Below, one piece after another: positions 23,231 through 35,416 of a stretch of 64,000 bases of DNA. The notes beneath the pieces are model-generated. The model made no database searches, was not told where the DNA came from, and saw nothing but the letters and a program-made list of their open reading frames with translations. This DNA comes from Spisula solida (Eukaryota; Mollusca; Bivalvia; Venerida; Mactridae): positions 39,345,097 through 39,409,096 of the forward strand of contig OX365959.1 of assembly GCA_947247005.1 (NCBI GenBank), written 5' to 3'. The position numbers were made by a program, and so were the translations under genes. Numbering within the stretch: position 1 is the stretch's first letter; each line of letters begins with the position of its first letter.

Positions 23231-24135
23231 GTAAAACATCATGTCAGCTGATACCATCCTCCACCATAACATCCGTGATGTTCGATACATGTGGTACACA
23301 CATACAATATATGTATAACATCACGTCAGCTGATACCATTCTCCACCATAACATATGTGAGGATCGGTACATGAGGTACACACATACATTATATGTATAA
23401 CATCACGTCAGCTGATACCATTCTCCACCATAACATATGTGAGGATCGGTACATGTGGTACACACATATATTATATGTATAACATCACGTCAGCTGATAC
23501 CATTCTCCACCATAACATATGTGAGGATCGGTACATGTGGTACACACATATATTACATTGTATATGTATAACATCACGTCAGCTGATACCATTCTCCACC
23601 ATAACATATGTGAGGATCGGTACATGTGGTACACATATATATTACATTGTATATGTATAACATCACGTCAGCTGATACCATTCTCCACCATAACATATGT
23701 GAGGATCGGTACATGTGGTACACACAATCATACATTATATGTATAACATCACGTCAGCAGATACCATCCTCCACCATATGTGAGTATCGGTACATGTGGT
23801 ACACACATACATTATATGTATAACATCACGTCAGCTGATACCATCCTCCACCATATGTGAGTATCGGTACATGTGGTACACACATACATTATATGTATAA
23901 CATCACGTCAGCTGATACCATCCTCCACCATCTGCGAGGATCGGTACATGTGGTACACACAATCATACATTATATGTATAACATCACGTCAGCTGATACC
24001 ATCCTCCACCATATGTGAGTATCGGTACATGTGGTACACACATACATTATATGTATAACATCACGTCAGCTGATATCATCCTCCACCATCTGCGAGGATC
24101 GGTACATGTGGTACACCCATACATTATTTGTATAA
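23231..24135. repeat. Minisatellite, 11 units of 77-89 bp
   Basis: The anchor 'tcacgtcagctgatacca' (first unit tcatgtcag) recurs at 23239, 23321, 23403, 23485, 23574, 23663, 23749, 23826, 23903, 23984 and 24061. Spacing is 82, 82, 82, 89, 89, 86, 77, 77, 81 and 77. Length differences come from small indels in 'cataacatatgtgaggatcg' and in 'cacacatatattacattgta'. Single units stand at 5395-5470, 20985-21070 and 36285-36370 in the paralogous blocks, so the array expanded from one ancestral unit here only. Forward frames through it are by-products. Confidence 0.9.
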
Positions 24136-27100
24136 CAGAAGAGTGGTCTTATCAAACAAATGTATCTTAAAGTTGTGCAATTATTCAAATGTTATCTATA
24201 AACGATGATGAATCCTGTTTGTTTACCACAGTTTCCCCCAGAGCAAATAACCATCGAATATCTACCTATACCCACCTGCTTCGGATAATTCGAAAAAAAC
24301 GAAGCAGGCGACAATACAATCATGTACCCCCTTTGGTCGGCATGAATGAATCACGCAATATTTCGGACTTGCTTTACATTTACAAAAAAGGTATATACCT
24401 GTGGTGGAATTCAGTATTGATCTTATTTGATTAGATAATAAGGATAGCCAATCATATCGTATGTTCCTGACTTCAGAGTTTAATATGGTGTGATCTGATT
24501 GGTTGCCCTTATCCTTAAGTCAAGTAAGACCAATATTCAGTACCACCCCATGGCACCTCTGACAACACTGTTATAAATGGAAGTAACTTGTGGAGGATAG
24601 TAAACTGATCAAATTGAGTTATCTTCCAAGCTCTACGTGAAGGTTCTAACAGTCCGTATGATATGAATGATGTGTCATCCAGATACGGAGAGTGGAGATG
24701 CCAAAACAACTTCCGTGACTTGCTTGTAGGATTTCCTTTCATATACTTAATAGATTGTCTTGCCATTTTGCATGGTGAAATGTCAAAACAACATACAGAA
24801 GTCGCAGAAATACGGAAGACACAAATATCGATAACGCATCATTACAATAACATGGTCTGATACATTGTTGTAATATTGTACAAGCTCATAACGACTACAG
24901 CATGGTTATAGTGTATAACAATTGAAATAATGTTTTTTATTGATCAAAACATTTGATTTTCTTGTGATAATCATTTCAATACCAAATATGAAATTCAGTG
25001 TACACAGTTACAATGTTAGCGTATTGATTGCGTGTCAGAATATTGCAATTGTTTGAATTTCCGAAATTTCTTAGTGATCACATTTGGAAGTCCATGTCTC
25101 AAACAATATCTAAAATCACAGGGGTATTGTATGGCATATTGAAATACAATAAAAATTCTTGAAAAAAAAACGGGAATCGTCAGAAGTGTCCTTATTTATA
25201 TTCGCACTATCGTGTAATAACTAAATGACATAAGTTTAACATTAGAAAAACGAATTACAAAGCGTTGTCTTTATATCACCATAGATAATATCATTTTGGA
25301 TACCAATATATTTGCAGTGATTCTTAAACGTTAAGGACGTTTTAACAGCTGAAACTAGGCCTGGCAGTGGTTCAGTTTCATTTGTTCGTGTTGTGCATTA
25401 TGTCGTGTGCTTGTGGTCGGTGTTACTTCCGTTTTGTTTGTGATTAGCTGTTTCTTTTAACTGCTGCAGTCCCTGTTGAATGAATCATTATCATTTAACT
25501 TGACATATCCGTGCAGAGGTAGAGACAACCTAGATCTCTATGGTAATGAACATTATCACGTATTATCTTAGCAACTTTGCATCGTGTACTCAAGTTTAAC
25601 ATTTGAAGTACGAATCGCAAATCATATCTGTATACACTGCATGAAACCATAAACGGGTACTTATTGCAAATGTAAGAAAGTAAGTCGTAAACGTGTGCGA
25701 CCTTGACCACTGAAAACAATAATCACAAAAACATACTTTGTTCCCCTAGTTTGTTTGTAATCAGTTATTGGCTCACATATTAATCGTGTAAGTCGACAAC
25801 TAGTGTGACCTTGACCACTAAAAACAATAATATCAAAAATATATATATTTTTGTTCACGAGTTGTTTGAAAACAATGTATGGCTCACATGTTAATCTGAC
25901 ATTGTTTCCAACATGACATTATGGGTAATGAGTTACCTGCAGTATTTAATTTATTTGTCGACGATCGTCCGTACCACTGTTGTAAGAAGAAACTTGAAGA
26001 CAACAAAATGGTAGGTGAACTTGACTTAACTGTTATTCTGTGTGTTATTTCGTGGTATACCACTATAGGCAGAAAGGTAGATTAAACATGCTGTAGAACA
26101 TATGCTTACGTATATATTGGCCTAAGCAAACACGTCGTAATTTCATCATCGTCAGATATCCATGAGTGTTGATTACGATGTTCACCATATTTGCGCAGGT
26201 AAAGTCGGTTTATTTAGGTCTTCAACTTGTATATTAACAATGTAATATCACGACATAGATTGTTATGTAAAAGAACGTGTAATGTATAAGCCCACCGACA
26301 CATCAAGATATAGTGCACAAGGTCGAACACAAATCGACAATTTGTAATATCTGTAAACCAGGCTCGTGTTATCTCCGGCGGACTATATATATGTCCACAA
26401 TGTTATGTAAACAAATAAATTACCAAAATAATTGAGTTATAAATTGAACATGTATTTATAAATATATCTTCAAGTGTAATGTAATATTCGCTACCGTAAT
26501 ATACGGAATTCTATTAGTGACAAGTTATATATCGCTTAACGCGCTCGAAGAGCGAGACACGAGAATTGCGCGAGGCACGATACGAGACATGTGACGTACC
26601 TCACAGCTTATTCTCGTGCCTCCGATCAAGAATCGCGTCTTAATCTCATGTCTCGACTTCCAATGTCATGTCTCTTATTCCAAGGCGAGACACAAGAATT
26701 TAACGAGACGCGAGAATTTAACGAGACGCGAGAATTCAACTCGAGGCATGGAAATCCTTTGAGAGCGATACACGATATTTAAAGTGTCACTAACAGGATT
26801 CTGTAGTTATATAATTCGGAATCTGTAAAAAATTTACATCGTTGATTTGTTATTTCGACGTAGGTCCCAGTGATTGTTACAAGCCTCAAATACAAACTGA
26901 TTATTCTGTACGTAGGAGTGTTTCGGAACAGAAGGTCGAATGTTCGATTATGGCATGAGTGTACGCTAGTTGCCAGCTGCCTGTCTGTCTGTCGGTATTT
27001 ATGTTACAGGCCCAACTTTTCATAGGTAGTTAGCGGCGCCGGTCAATTTAATGATTCGGTTAATTTATAGAACAGTGTTCAATAGCGGTCAATCAAGCAC

Positions 27101-28251
27101 AGCTTGTTTCCTTATGTAAGCCGAGTTTTCGTGTTGGACAGTTGTCAAACCAGTTTTGCCAGGTATGGCAACGTGAGGAGCTTGTTGGCAGGTTGTTGGC
27201 ATGTGTTGTACATGAAGAACTTCTTCTGTGGTTAAGGTATGTCTTGTTTTGTACATCGGGATTTTTGTAGAATACTGTCATGGTTTTCGGAGATGCAACA
27301 TTTCGTCTATTCTCTCTTTCCTTCGGGCTGGAATTATTTCAATATTAATTTATAACCTTTTTATCACTGGCATGTTCACCTTTTCTGTTTTAGCACGTTA
27401 GTCAAGGGAGTCAGAGTTGAGTGTGATCATAGGTGATATTGTGGAAAGCTATTTTCCTGTAAGTATTCATTCTTTGACTTGTTTTGGGCGTGACTGTATT
27501 TTAGTTTAATACGAGTGTTTACTTGTACGTTGTAATTTCTCATTGAGTGTAATAATTGTTATACTTGAGTTAATTAAGTTTTGCACTGTAAATGTGGTTG
27601 CATTGAAGTATTGTATTATTTCAGGTAAAACTGTATTATTTAACTCTGTCTATTATATGTTATTTTGTTGTCTACAGGATGTGAACTTGTGTGCACTGTG
27701 ATTGTGGTAAGCAATTGCTAGTATATTGATCCACGTATTCCACGAGTAATGTGAAGATATTTTTTATATGTAGTCAGGCAATGTAAAATTAAAGATCGAA
27801 CCATAGACACGAGTTGTTGGAATTTATACCCCCATCGACCCTAAGTAACATTTATGGATCATGTAGACGAATATGTAGGTACATGTAAAATATGCCACGA
27901 TTATTCAAAACTTTTAACATGTACACGATCATCCCAAATGTCATGTTGACCGATTTCTGTAGATGATCATAATCATATTCCATTCTGATCACCTCGGCCT
28001 TCGTGCATTGCAATTGTATAATTACAGGAGAAGAACTGAAATTAAAGAACTGTCACGGTTGAATCAGAATGCAAAATAAAGGAAACACAATATCACAAAC
28101 AATATAGGACAAACAATGTTTATACAATTTTATTTCCGAGTAATACTTTCATCATATACACACAAAATAATGTCCATCAGTATGATGGGTCACAAGAATA
28201 GGATATAGCTCAGCATACAACAAACTTGTACAACAACTCTTCTAGATCATA
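24136..28251. other. Non-coding, downstream flank of gene A
   Basis: 24200-25100 repeats the segment at 5800-6700. 25300-26560 parallels 7000-8300 and 56000-58000. 26560-28250 parallels 58030-58980. 25380-25480 is a reverse GCACAGAAAAC repeat. 26900-26990 holds a degenerate 'cagaaggtcgaatgttcg' segment of the tRNA-like family. 27000-27800 has no visible paralogue in the window and no recognisable gene. Confidence 0.45.
26684..26742. repeat. Short tandem repeat, 18-bp unit, 3 copies
   Basis: Units of GAGACGCGAGAATTTAAC follow one another about three times. The paralogue at 58177-58222 has two. The enclosing 58026-58250 and 26540-26780 segments are rich in 'gagacacgag' and 'gaggcacgat' motifs. 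The forward frame with ETREFN repeats is a by-product. Confidence 0.7.
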
Positions 28252-28253
28252 TA

Positions 28254-29235
28254 CGAGGGATGATCCATATATAACGAGAAAATGCTTATAATTTTCTTAT
28301 GATACTTTAGATTTTACCCAAACTTTAGCTGGAAGTAATAACATTCATCAGCAATGTTTCCCTGAATTTCCATGATTACACTGTCACCAAGCTAAAATCT
28401 ATGGTTGCTTAGGTAACCCTTGATATGCCTAGGCGGGGCATTTTGTTGATTATTCACCGTTTTCGCGCAAATTCAAACCGTCACAGTTTTCAAGTAAGCA
28501 ATAGCAATGTGATGGAAATTGGTACTTAGGGACACCTTAGACTCGCCGTACTAATGGTGACGTCATACACGGATTGTGTTGCCAGTCGTTACATCACGCA
28601 CGTGTTATCGTTTCGTGATAGCAAAAATAACGGACGACAAACGACTATCATTAGAATATTTAGTTTCAAGAAAACAAGTAATAATAAAAGTTTGCATGCT
28701 ATTCAGTAATCATTTCGTGATCATGTCTTGTCAATAGCTTGGATTTATGTACATTATTACACATTAAAAGATTACCTGCAAAAGGCTACATATCTAACGC
28801 AACGTAGGCGCAATGTGACATCGACGTCAGAACTAAGCACGAACATATTGAATGTTCTGAACGAAATTCCAAAGGATGACTATCGTGCGTCTTTTTCAAC
28901 GTGGTATCGAATTCGCGAAGACGTATACATATTGAAGGAGGATAATATGACTTTTTAGAAAAATTAATATAGTAGTACCTAAGGAATATGATCGTTAAAA
29001 AGAGCATAGTTAAATTCTGAAAGACGTTAAAAAGTTAAAAATGACGTTGCCCCGCCTACCGGTTTCATATGTCGGCAAAAATGATCCAAACAATTTATTG
29101 CTCAATATATCTAAAAAATATTTCGCACGTTTTCTTATCATATATGTATTAGCCACCAAATAAAATATTGTTAGAAAATAACATGTAATAGCGAAGTTAT
29201 AAGCATGTTCTTCGTTATATATGGATCATCCCTCG
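28254..29235 (+). mobile_element. Mariner-like deletion derivative, 982 bp
   Basis: The ends are inverted repeats of about 38 bp. The left starts CGAGGGATGATCCATATATA and the right ends with its complement, ggatcatccctcg. Both sides are flanked by TA (28252-28253, 29236-29237), as for Tc1/mariner elements, and CGAGGG ends are common among mariners. The paralogous gene C flank has the uninterrupted site at 58983-58984. The frame at 28728..28958 ends in IPKDDYRASFSTWYRIREDV, resembling the 'F..W..R...C' end of mariner transposases, so part of the 3' end of the transposase may survive. The catalytic core is absent. Confidence 0.65.
28728..28958 (+). pseudogene. Possible mariner transposase C-terminal remnant
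   Basis: The 76-codon frame lies inside the 28254..29235 element in the orientation of its right end. Its last 35 residues, from NVLNEIPKDDYRASFSTWYR, resemble the final helix of mariner transposases, where an 'IP...F...F..W..R...C' pattern precedes the stop. The rest is not recognisable, and no D,D34D catalytic residues are present. Assignment rests on a short pattern plus location inside a mariner-type element. Confidence 0.4.
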
Positions 29236-29250
29236 TACGTAGAATATATA

Positions 29251-29858
29251 TGAGCCAGTCTCCAGGAAAACCTGCTATAATGACATTATGTAATTACCAT
29301 TATGTAACAAGGTTTGCAAAAGCTCTAATATAAGAAAAAATACATATCCATTGATTCTATTTTATGTAGTTTACTCATATAGTACTATACCTTAGCTTAA
29401 ATTTTCCCATGAATAATGTCGAAATCACATACTTCGTTGCTATGGTGACCAATTTTGGAAAAGTACACATAGTGAGAAAAACTAGGAGTTAGTTGTTTAA
29501 AACAATAGTAGCCTTTCTTTGAAAGCGAACAATTTGATTTTGGTAAATATTTTAAAAATTAAAAGATACTGCTAAAATGTTATACCATTTTGAACAATTC
29601 ATGTAAATAATTGATCAAATGGTGTAATTTTGAAATACGTGTAATAGTTACGTCAATTAACGTTTGAATGACGTTTGCGACGTCACACAAAAAAGCTCCG
29701 AAAGGGGACACTACAAAAACAGCTGTAACTTCCTTAAAAAGCAACATATTAACAAAATTTCTTTCGTATTTTGGTTCATAAAGATTATTCTTGCAAGCTA
29801 TGGAAAATCTCAAAAAAATTTTTTGTCAAAATAGCAGGTTTTCCTGGAGACTGGCTCA
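29251..29858 (+). mobile_element. TA-flanked MITE, copy 1 (608 bp)
   Basis: The terminal inverted repeats of about 28 bp begin TGAGCCAGTCTCCAGGAAAA and end with the complement. TA flanks both ends (29249-29250 and 29859-29860). A second copy of almost equal length lies at 62398..63007 in the opposite orientation. Shared internal sequence includes 'attacataatg', a 'caaacgt' direct motif and 'gaagttacagctgt'. The paralogous site near gene C (about 58995) lacks it. No transposase frame: the 77-codon minus frame is not conserved in the other copy. Target duplication and ends place it with Tc1/mariner-type non-autonomous elements. Confidence 0.75.
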
Positions 29859-29974
29859 TATATGTATACTCAATATGAGCAGTGTAAACTACATTCTTCA
29901 AAATAAGCAGACTAACAGTTCATACACAATATGATCGTGTATTATATTATGTTAAAAATAAACAGATTACAGTT

Positions 29975-30330
29975 ATAATTGATATACTAATATTATAATT
30001 GAAAATATTTATATAGCGCCTTACAAAACAAGTCTCTAAAGCGCTGTACACGCGAAAGTTAATTCCTTGAAAGTTTGTGTCTTGAAAATCTAATTAAAAT
30101 TCACTGATATGCCATTTTAAACAGGTGAGTTTTTAGTGATTTTTTACAAACCAGCTGAGAGTCAATGTTTTTTTATTTCTATTGACACTGTTCCACAGGG
30201 TGGCTGCACATTTGTCAAATCGCATTTCACCGTAGTTCTTAGTTTTAGTTCTCGGATTGTTCAATTTGTTGGCGAAGTCTGATCTCAGAAATCTTGTTGG
30301 GGGTACTAACTTATCAACTCATTCATATAA
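29975..30330. mobile_element. Unclassified 356-bp insertion with ACAGTT target duplication
   Basis: ACAGTT flanks the stretch (29969-29974 and 30331-30336) and occurs once at the paralogous empty site downstream of gene C (59148-59153). Inside are 'atttatatagcgcc' and 'ctctaaagcgctgtaca', motifs seen in dispersed repeats of many marine invertebrates (general impression). It has no terminal inverted repeats, poly-A or tRNA boxes that I can see. It sits 45 bases past the stop codon of gene A, so it may enter that gene's 3' UTR. Confidence 0.55.
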
Positions 30331-30381
30331 ACAGTTCATGTTCATTGTAAGCAGTGTAATACCGATCGTTTCTACTATGTG

Positions 30382-31714
30382 TTAACGTAATTTGTATACT
30401 TGCACCTGATCCTTGTAGTTGGTTATAAACAGTCTGTTCAGTCCTTTATGGAAGCAGACAGAACGGGGAGACATCAAACAATCGTTATTACTTACAATCA
30501 CACCACGTTTCTCTCCATTTTGACTGAACTGTGAAATACAATGTGATGACAATACTGCAACAATTACATTCCCAAGACCATCAACACAGACACCGTCAGC
30601 CTTAGCAAGTGGATCATCTATTGTTGTAACATGTTCACAATTTGCATCAAAACAAATCAGTCCTATTCCATCATCACCAACAAACATTCTATCTCCATTG
30701 ACACTGAAGACAATGTGATTACTACGTTGGAACAGAGGTTGTCCACGTGTATCACGTGTTACTGTTTTCAGTAAATTACCAGACATGTCATACATGTACA
30801 ATGATTTACCTTCGTCTGTTATATACAGCTTGTCATTCTTGTAAGCAATTCCGTAGCATCTGTGTTTCATTTTCAGGTTTCTCAATACGGCCAGTTTGTC
30901 ATGGATAGACACAAACTGGACCATGGTATCACATGCTACCGCGACTTCATGTGTTCCTACTCTGCACACACCATTCGGATTGTCATCTAACTGACAGGAA
31001 TCTTCGACATTCAGAGTGGAGACATTAAATCGCTTCAGCTTTTTGCTGCTCCTATCTGAGAACAGGACCGTATCGTCCACAATACACGATCCGTATATAA
31101 CATATGACTTATTGGAGTCGTTTCCCAGTTTGATATCAAGTGTTTCAATCAGTGTTGCTTGATACAAATCTTCCTTTATGTGTGTAGTTTTGACAGAACA
31201 TTTTCCTAAGGACGTTAACCCGTGCATTAGTTGACGCAATTCTTCTGTTGGAATAAAAGACATCTCAACGCTCGACTTGCTTGTACCTTTACATTCATGC
31301 GCTGCTGACGAGATTTTGTGTTGCGCTAGTTGCGTGCAGACAAATAGCTGGGGCGTGTTTCTATCAGCTTTCGTCAAAATATCTTCGAGTTTCTTTAGTG
31401 CCTCGATGAATTTGTCATACGACTTTCTTTCTTCTAGCAACTCAGATTCCACCTTGCGATACTCGCGCTCAATTTCCTTGATAGATGCGTCCTCCAGGTT
31501 GTCTAGATATTCATCCACCTCCGCTCTGTAATCCTTGACGGCTTGAAATGCATTCGTCTTAGAATCACGGAGCTGCTGAAGTAGAGCCAGTGTGGCCTTT
31601 CGTCTATCATTCATTGTATCCAACATATCAGTCAGATCATGTTTCGCACGGTCAGTATCAGACTTCTTGTACAACTTGTCAATATCATCAGTGATCGAAT
31701 TGATATCACAGGAC
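30382..31714 (-). CDS. Gene A, exon 2: coiled coil and NHL-like propeller of a B-box protein
   Basis: This is the second coding exon of a RING-less TRIM-like protein. The acceptor is a pyrimidine-rich tract ending in 'tttaag' just before 31714. Joining it to exon 1 (33480..33149) makes an uninterrupted 554-residue frame and completes the last B-box ligand (HKSCDI). The exon encodes a long charged coiled coil (about residues 125-215, e.g. LEDASIKEIEREYRKVESEL). A spacer follows, then 250 residues of repeated beta-strand motifs typical of NHL/six-bladed propellers, such as YGIAYKNDKLYITDEGKSLY and DGVCVDGLGNVIVAV. Family members bind RNA or protein partners through the propeller. Lack of a RING suggests an adaptor, not a ubiquitin ligase. 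The codon for residue 1 of the longest single-exon frame is TTG, so the start is not in this exon. Confidence 0.85.
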
Positions 31715-33148
31715 CTTAAATGCAGAAAAGTAAATCATTGTTAAAGCTATTGAATATGACTCGATATTCACGACCACATGGTATTGATGCACATCATTGT
31801 ATGCGTGTGCGACCGTCTTATATCTACATTATGTGCATGCGATTATAGGCGGCTGCACACACATACAAAAATACGCGTTAATACCCTGTGATGTCGTATG
31901 TCATTCAAAAACGACATACAATTTTTTAATGTCGTCGTCGTATGTCGTGTTTCACGACCTTATTTGGATGTTTAGCCAACTTCACAAAGCTCACAATATT
32001 TGCATATTATTACCCAAACTATAATACAATCTAATTTTAGTCCTACTTCCGGTTTGAAATCATCAACAATTGTGCTACTTTCGGTTTCGAATTTCTACAA
32101 TTACAAACTTTAAGTAGATTATACGAGGACCACTTAAAAAGTATCAATCAGTGTGCGATAAACCAACTTCATTACATCTGACTATATAGAAAATGTACAT
32201 TTTTTTGAAGAACAATATCTCAGCTCGCCATTCGTGGTATTTTCATCATTTACATGTAATATGAAAGCGTTCCCATTTCATCGATATTCAAACAGGACAT
32301 TGTTTACAGCACTGGACAAAGAATACCTCATAAGTACGTAAGAAAATTGTGTTATATGGGCTCTAACGATTTCTGAGCGCCGTTGCCAAATGTCATTTAG
32401 GCTTACTGAAATTTAATTGATATCATTAGCAATATATATCATTGTACTCTTAAATGGAAATCCGTAATTGTTTGAAAACAGTGAATTATTATCAAACTAT
32501 AGCAATATAAACAAGTTACATCCGAGATTCAAAATATCACACTTACACCCTAATTAATATTAGATATATACTAGGTAAATAAACACTAATTTATTCTTAA
32601 TATGTAAATTTTTCTAGAATTTTATTAAATTTATTTTGTTTCATTCGTCGGACGATTATAATCACTTTTATCTCAATTTTATTTGTTACAACAAATTTTT
32701 ATGTTCGAGCCCAACTTTAAAAAAGTGGATGGGGTAATGTTATGCCCCCTATTTATGATGTACAAAGAAAATTCACCCCTGTTGTCCATTTAATGTAATT
32801 CTTCTTATATAACTCTCATGGGTTTTTGTTTGTCATCTGATTTATTGTATTGTGTAATTTAGGGATATGACGTCAAAAATCTAAACTATGTATTTTTTGG
32901 TCACGTGATCATGTTCAGTGGGCAGTAGTAAAGCGCAAATTATGAATAGTTCAGTACATATTAGTCATGTGAAAGATAATTACATAATATGCATGTGTAA
33001 AAAAGCTACCTGTTTGGCTTTCCCACTTAAGACGTACAGTAGTACAATGCAGCAACAACGTATAAGGTAACTCTCATTTTAATGACCAATTTAAAATTAT
33101 GATCATCAAACAAAATATCATCAGGAAATGTTTGTTATGTTTACTTAC
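31715..33148 (-). other. Intron of gene A (1434 bp)
   Basis: GT-AG intron inferred from frame continuity (donor GTAAGTAAAC, acceptor ctgcatttaag). It is longer than the 598-bp intron of gene C. The extra length includes 31790-32700, with no recognisable content, and 32740-33060, which resembles the dispersed repeat at 13970-14170. The segment at 32040-32110 ('tcctacttccggtttgaa') matches 60625-60690 in the gene C intron. Confidence 0.7.
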
Positions 33149-33480
33149 TTGTGACCCGTTGCAACACAAACATAGCAACAGACAACCTTGTGGTTTCCAC
33201 AATACATGTCCAGTATCTTCCCGTTGTGTATACTGCAATGTTCTGTTGGGAACGGTGGTAAAAAACTTGGTTGCCCTGGCGTCGGTCCAGCAGAACTATC
33301 CAACAATGTATGTCCCTTTAATGTCCTTTTGTGTGCCGTAACACACTCGTGACAGAAATATCGCTGACATTCTAAACAATATTGTATAGCTTCTTTTGTC
33401 AGGCTTTCCTCAGCACAATTTGTACAAATATAGTCAAAAATCTCGTCCGACATTTTATATTTACTCCCACATGTTGCCAT
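33149..33480 (-). CDS. Gene A, exon 1: tandem B-box zinc fingers
   Basis: The start is the ATG at 33480 (MATCGSKYKMSDEIFDYICT). The codon further upstream that extends the frame is TTG. A second in-frame ATG (MSDEIF) is also possible. B-box 1 has its ligands at C19, C22, C35, C38, C43, C46 and H57. B-box 2 has C82, H85, C94, H97, C102, C105, H110 and, across the intron, C113. No RING precedes them, although such genes often keep a RING in this position. Exon length (332 nt) equals that of gene C. Immune or developmental TRIM-NHL roles are known for the family; the role here is unknown. Confidence 0.85.
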
Positions 33481-35298
33481 TTTGTACAAATACTATTGAA
33501 GCGGTTGACGCAAATGATAACCTATTTGTTTATCTTAGTTTATAACATGATGCAGTGGTATCTTCAAATACAATGAAACTCAATAAATAAACCGCTTTTT
33601 GAATTGTTCTTGAAAACGTTTGTATGACAGTTACGCTGGATTTGAATTGTTTTTAAAAAAGAGACGGGACTCAATGTAATACTAATTGATGGTATTGACC
33701 GTAAATGTCAAAGGAACGAGCGTAATAACTTAAGTAAACGCTTTAAAATTATAACACTAAACAAAATGCCATTTCATTAAACTATCTAAACATTGGCTAC
33801 AATCCGACGACTGATTCACGTGCAAATCAATCTTTAATTCTGTTACTGACACTCCATCTTTACAAATGTGCTGGATCTTTATTTTTAAAATCAACTGATC
33901 GTGTTAACTTTTTAATTATATGCAAAAATGACACGCCTTATAGGTAATAAACAAAATGTTTATTTGCGGACCATATATGGATACACTTAAATAGTACTTA
34001 GTAAATACATAGTACTTACAGAAACATCATTCTGTTTGACTGCAAATGGCGATAAGCCTTGACTAAATGGAACAATAAACATCTTATTGAGTTTGAAATC
34101 ATTGTTTATGAAGTTGAAGTAGTGCAACTGATTTATCTATAATATCTTGAGATGTTGGCCAAAGCGAAAGTAGATTAGGTTAAAATTGAACATTAACATT
34201 GAAACAATCCGCGAGTCTATAAAATATTTACCGACATAGATGAATAGTTCTGTCTTATATCAAACATGGTATTATTTTGTAGCTTACATACTTCTTTGCA
34301 GTTTTACATGTGTGCCAACTGGCCATAGACTTTAACATGATACAGATTTAAACATGATATAATCTGGGGCTGAAAATTGTCACTTTTTATTGTGCTAAAG
34401 AAGAAATAGTCAGTGGTTTATGACCTATTGTGATTGGAAAATAATACGAGCCAAATAGAGACGAATACACACGCTTGTGTTATTTAGTCTCGGCCTCGAC
34501 AATGACAATTGTAAAAAAGATAATAATGCCCAACACCGAAGACAATCTCGAGTTATCTCGATATATAATATGACACATTAACGTTTAACAGGACATGTGA
34601 TCAAACGTTTACTAGCGTCGACAATTGCATGAATGTGTTTGTGTGATTATAAAAGGGATACAAGAAGACAAACACAACGCTTATGCCCAAATACAACGTG
34701 TTTCGTTATTCAACTTCGTCAGATATAGGCACATTTAATAGTTGCACATTAAGACTATCGTATTTTACTTGTGTGTAATTTTTGTATGTTTGTCTGTCGG
34801 TTTTTTAGCTAACTGACATATGTTTTCAATATGTCTACCCACTCCTCTTTTTCGACCTTTCCCGGACACACAACGTTCATATTCTAAATCAGTTCGCACC
34901 TATATGTCACATTATTAGTTCGACGAGGACTATGATGGTCTAATAACCGAGCATAGTAATGGTATATTTGCGGTGAAAGTGGTGATACGGCTTTGGTGAT
35001 GTGAGAGGAGTCTGGGTACAGGTCCCATAATTTGGAGTGCATTTATAAACATTCAGCGCATTTAATACCATTGATCGCACATATATTCAGCTTCAGTAGC
35101 AAATGCTACAGTTGTTAACCCTTTTGCTGTTCATATATAATCAGTAATTTAGTATTTTTATATGTATTGTATCCCCTGTGGGTATGCTGTTGAAAGACAC
35201 TGAACGTATTGCTGTCAAATGTCACTGTTAATATAATTTGCGTGTTGATACATGTAGTAGGAATCTAATGTAGCTGGTAGTGAAGAGTTTATTTACCA
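33481..35298. other. Non-coding, upstream of gene A
   Basis: 33481-34790 has no gene and no repeat that I recognise; the promoter of gene A should lie in its left end, but I see no clear TATA or initiator. From about 34790 the sequence parallels 4230-4760 and 19400-19600, the start of the block downstream of gene B. Confidence 0.4.
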
Positions 35299-35416
35299 GT
35301 CAAAAATACATACTACACGGTAGCTTCTGCACACTAAAGATAAGTTATCCTCACCTTTCTGAAGAAGACTACTCTTTAATGTGCAGATACGGAACTTGTT
35401 ATTATGTACGTTTGAC
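35299..35416. mobile_element. Miniature palindromic element, copy 2
   Basis: A 118-bp unit begins GTCAAAAATACATAC and ends with 'gtacgtttgac'. Its arms of about 43 bp pair imperfectly ('cggtagcttctgcacacta' against 'aatgtgcagatacgg'). Compare copies at 4764..4871 and 35642..35754. Confidence 0.5.

Noticed and set aside
23439..24058. Overlapping forward frames with repeated ITSADTILHHNICEDRYMW-like peptides
   Set aside because: They are translations of the 77-89-bp minisatellite. Frames shift with unit length, and single units elsewhere have no such frame.
23231..24135. CRISPR-like direct repeats
   Set aside because: Units are contiguous without unique spacers, unit length varies, and the context is eukaryotic.
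26591..26782. Forward frame with ETREFN repeats
   Set aside because: It is due to three copies of an 18-bp tandem repeat; the paralogue at 58177 has a different copy number.
28254..29858. One composite transposon covering both elements downstream of gene A
   Set aside because: Each element has its own ends and TA duplication, 15 bp of original flank separates them, and the MITE occurs alone at 62398.
30382..31674. A single-exon gene starting at 31674 for gene A (and 60487 for gene C)
   Set aside because: The supposed start codon is TTG. The frame continues upstream to a clear acceptor and joins the B-box exon in frame.
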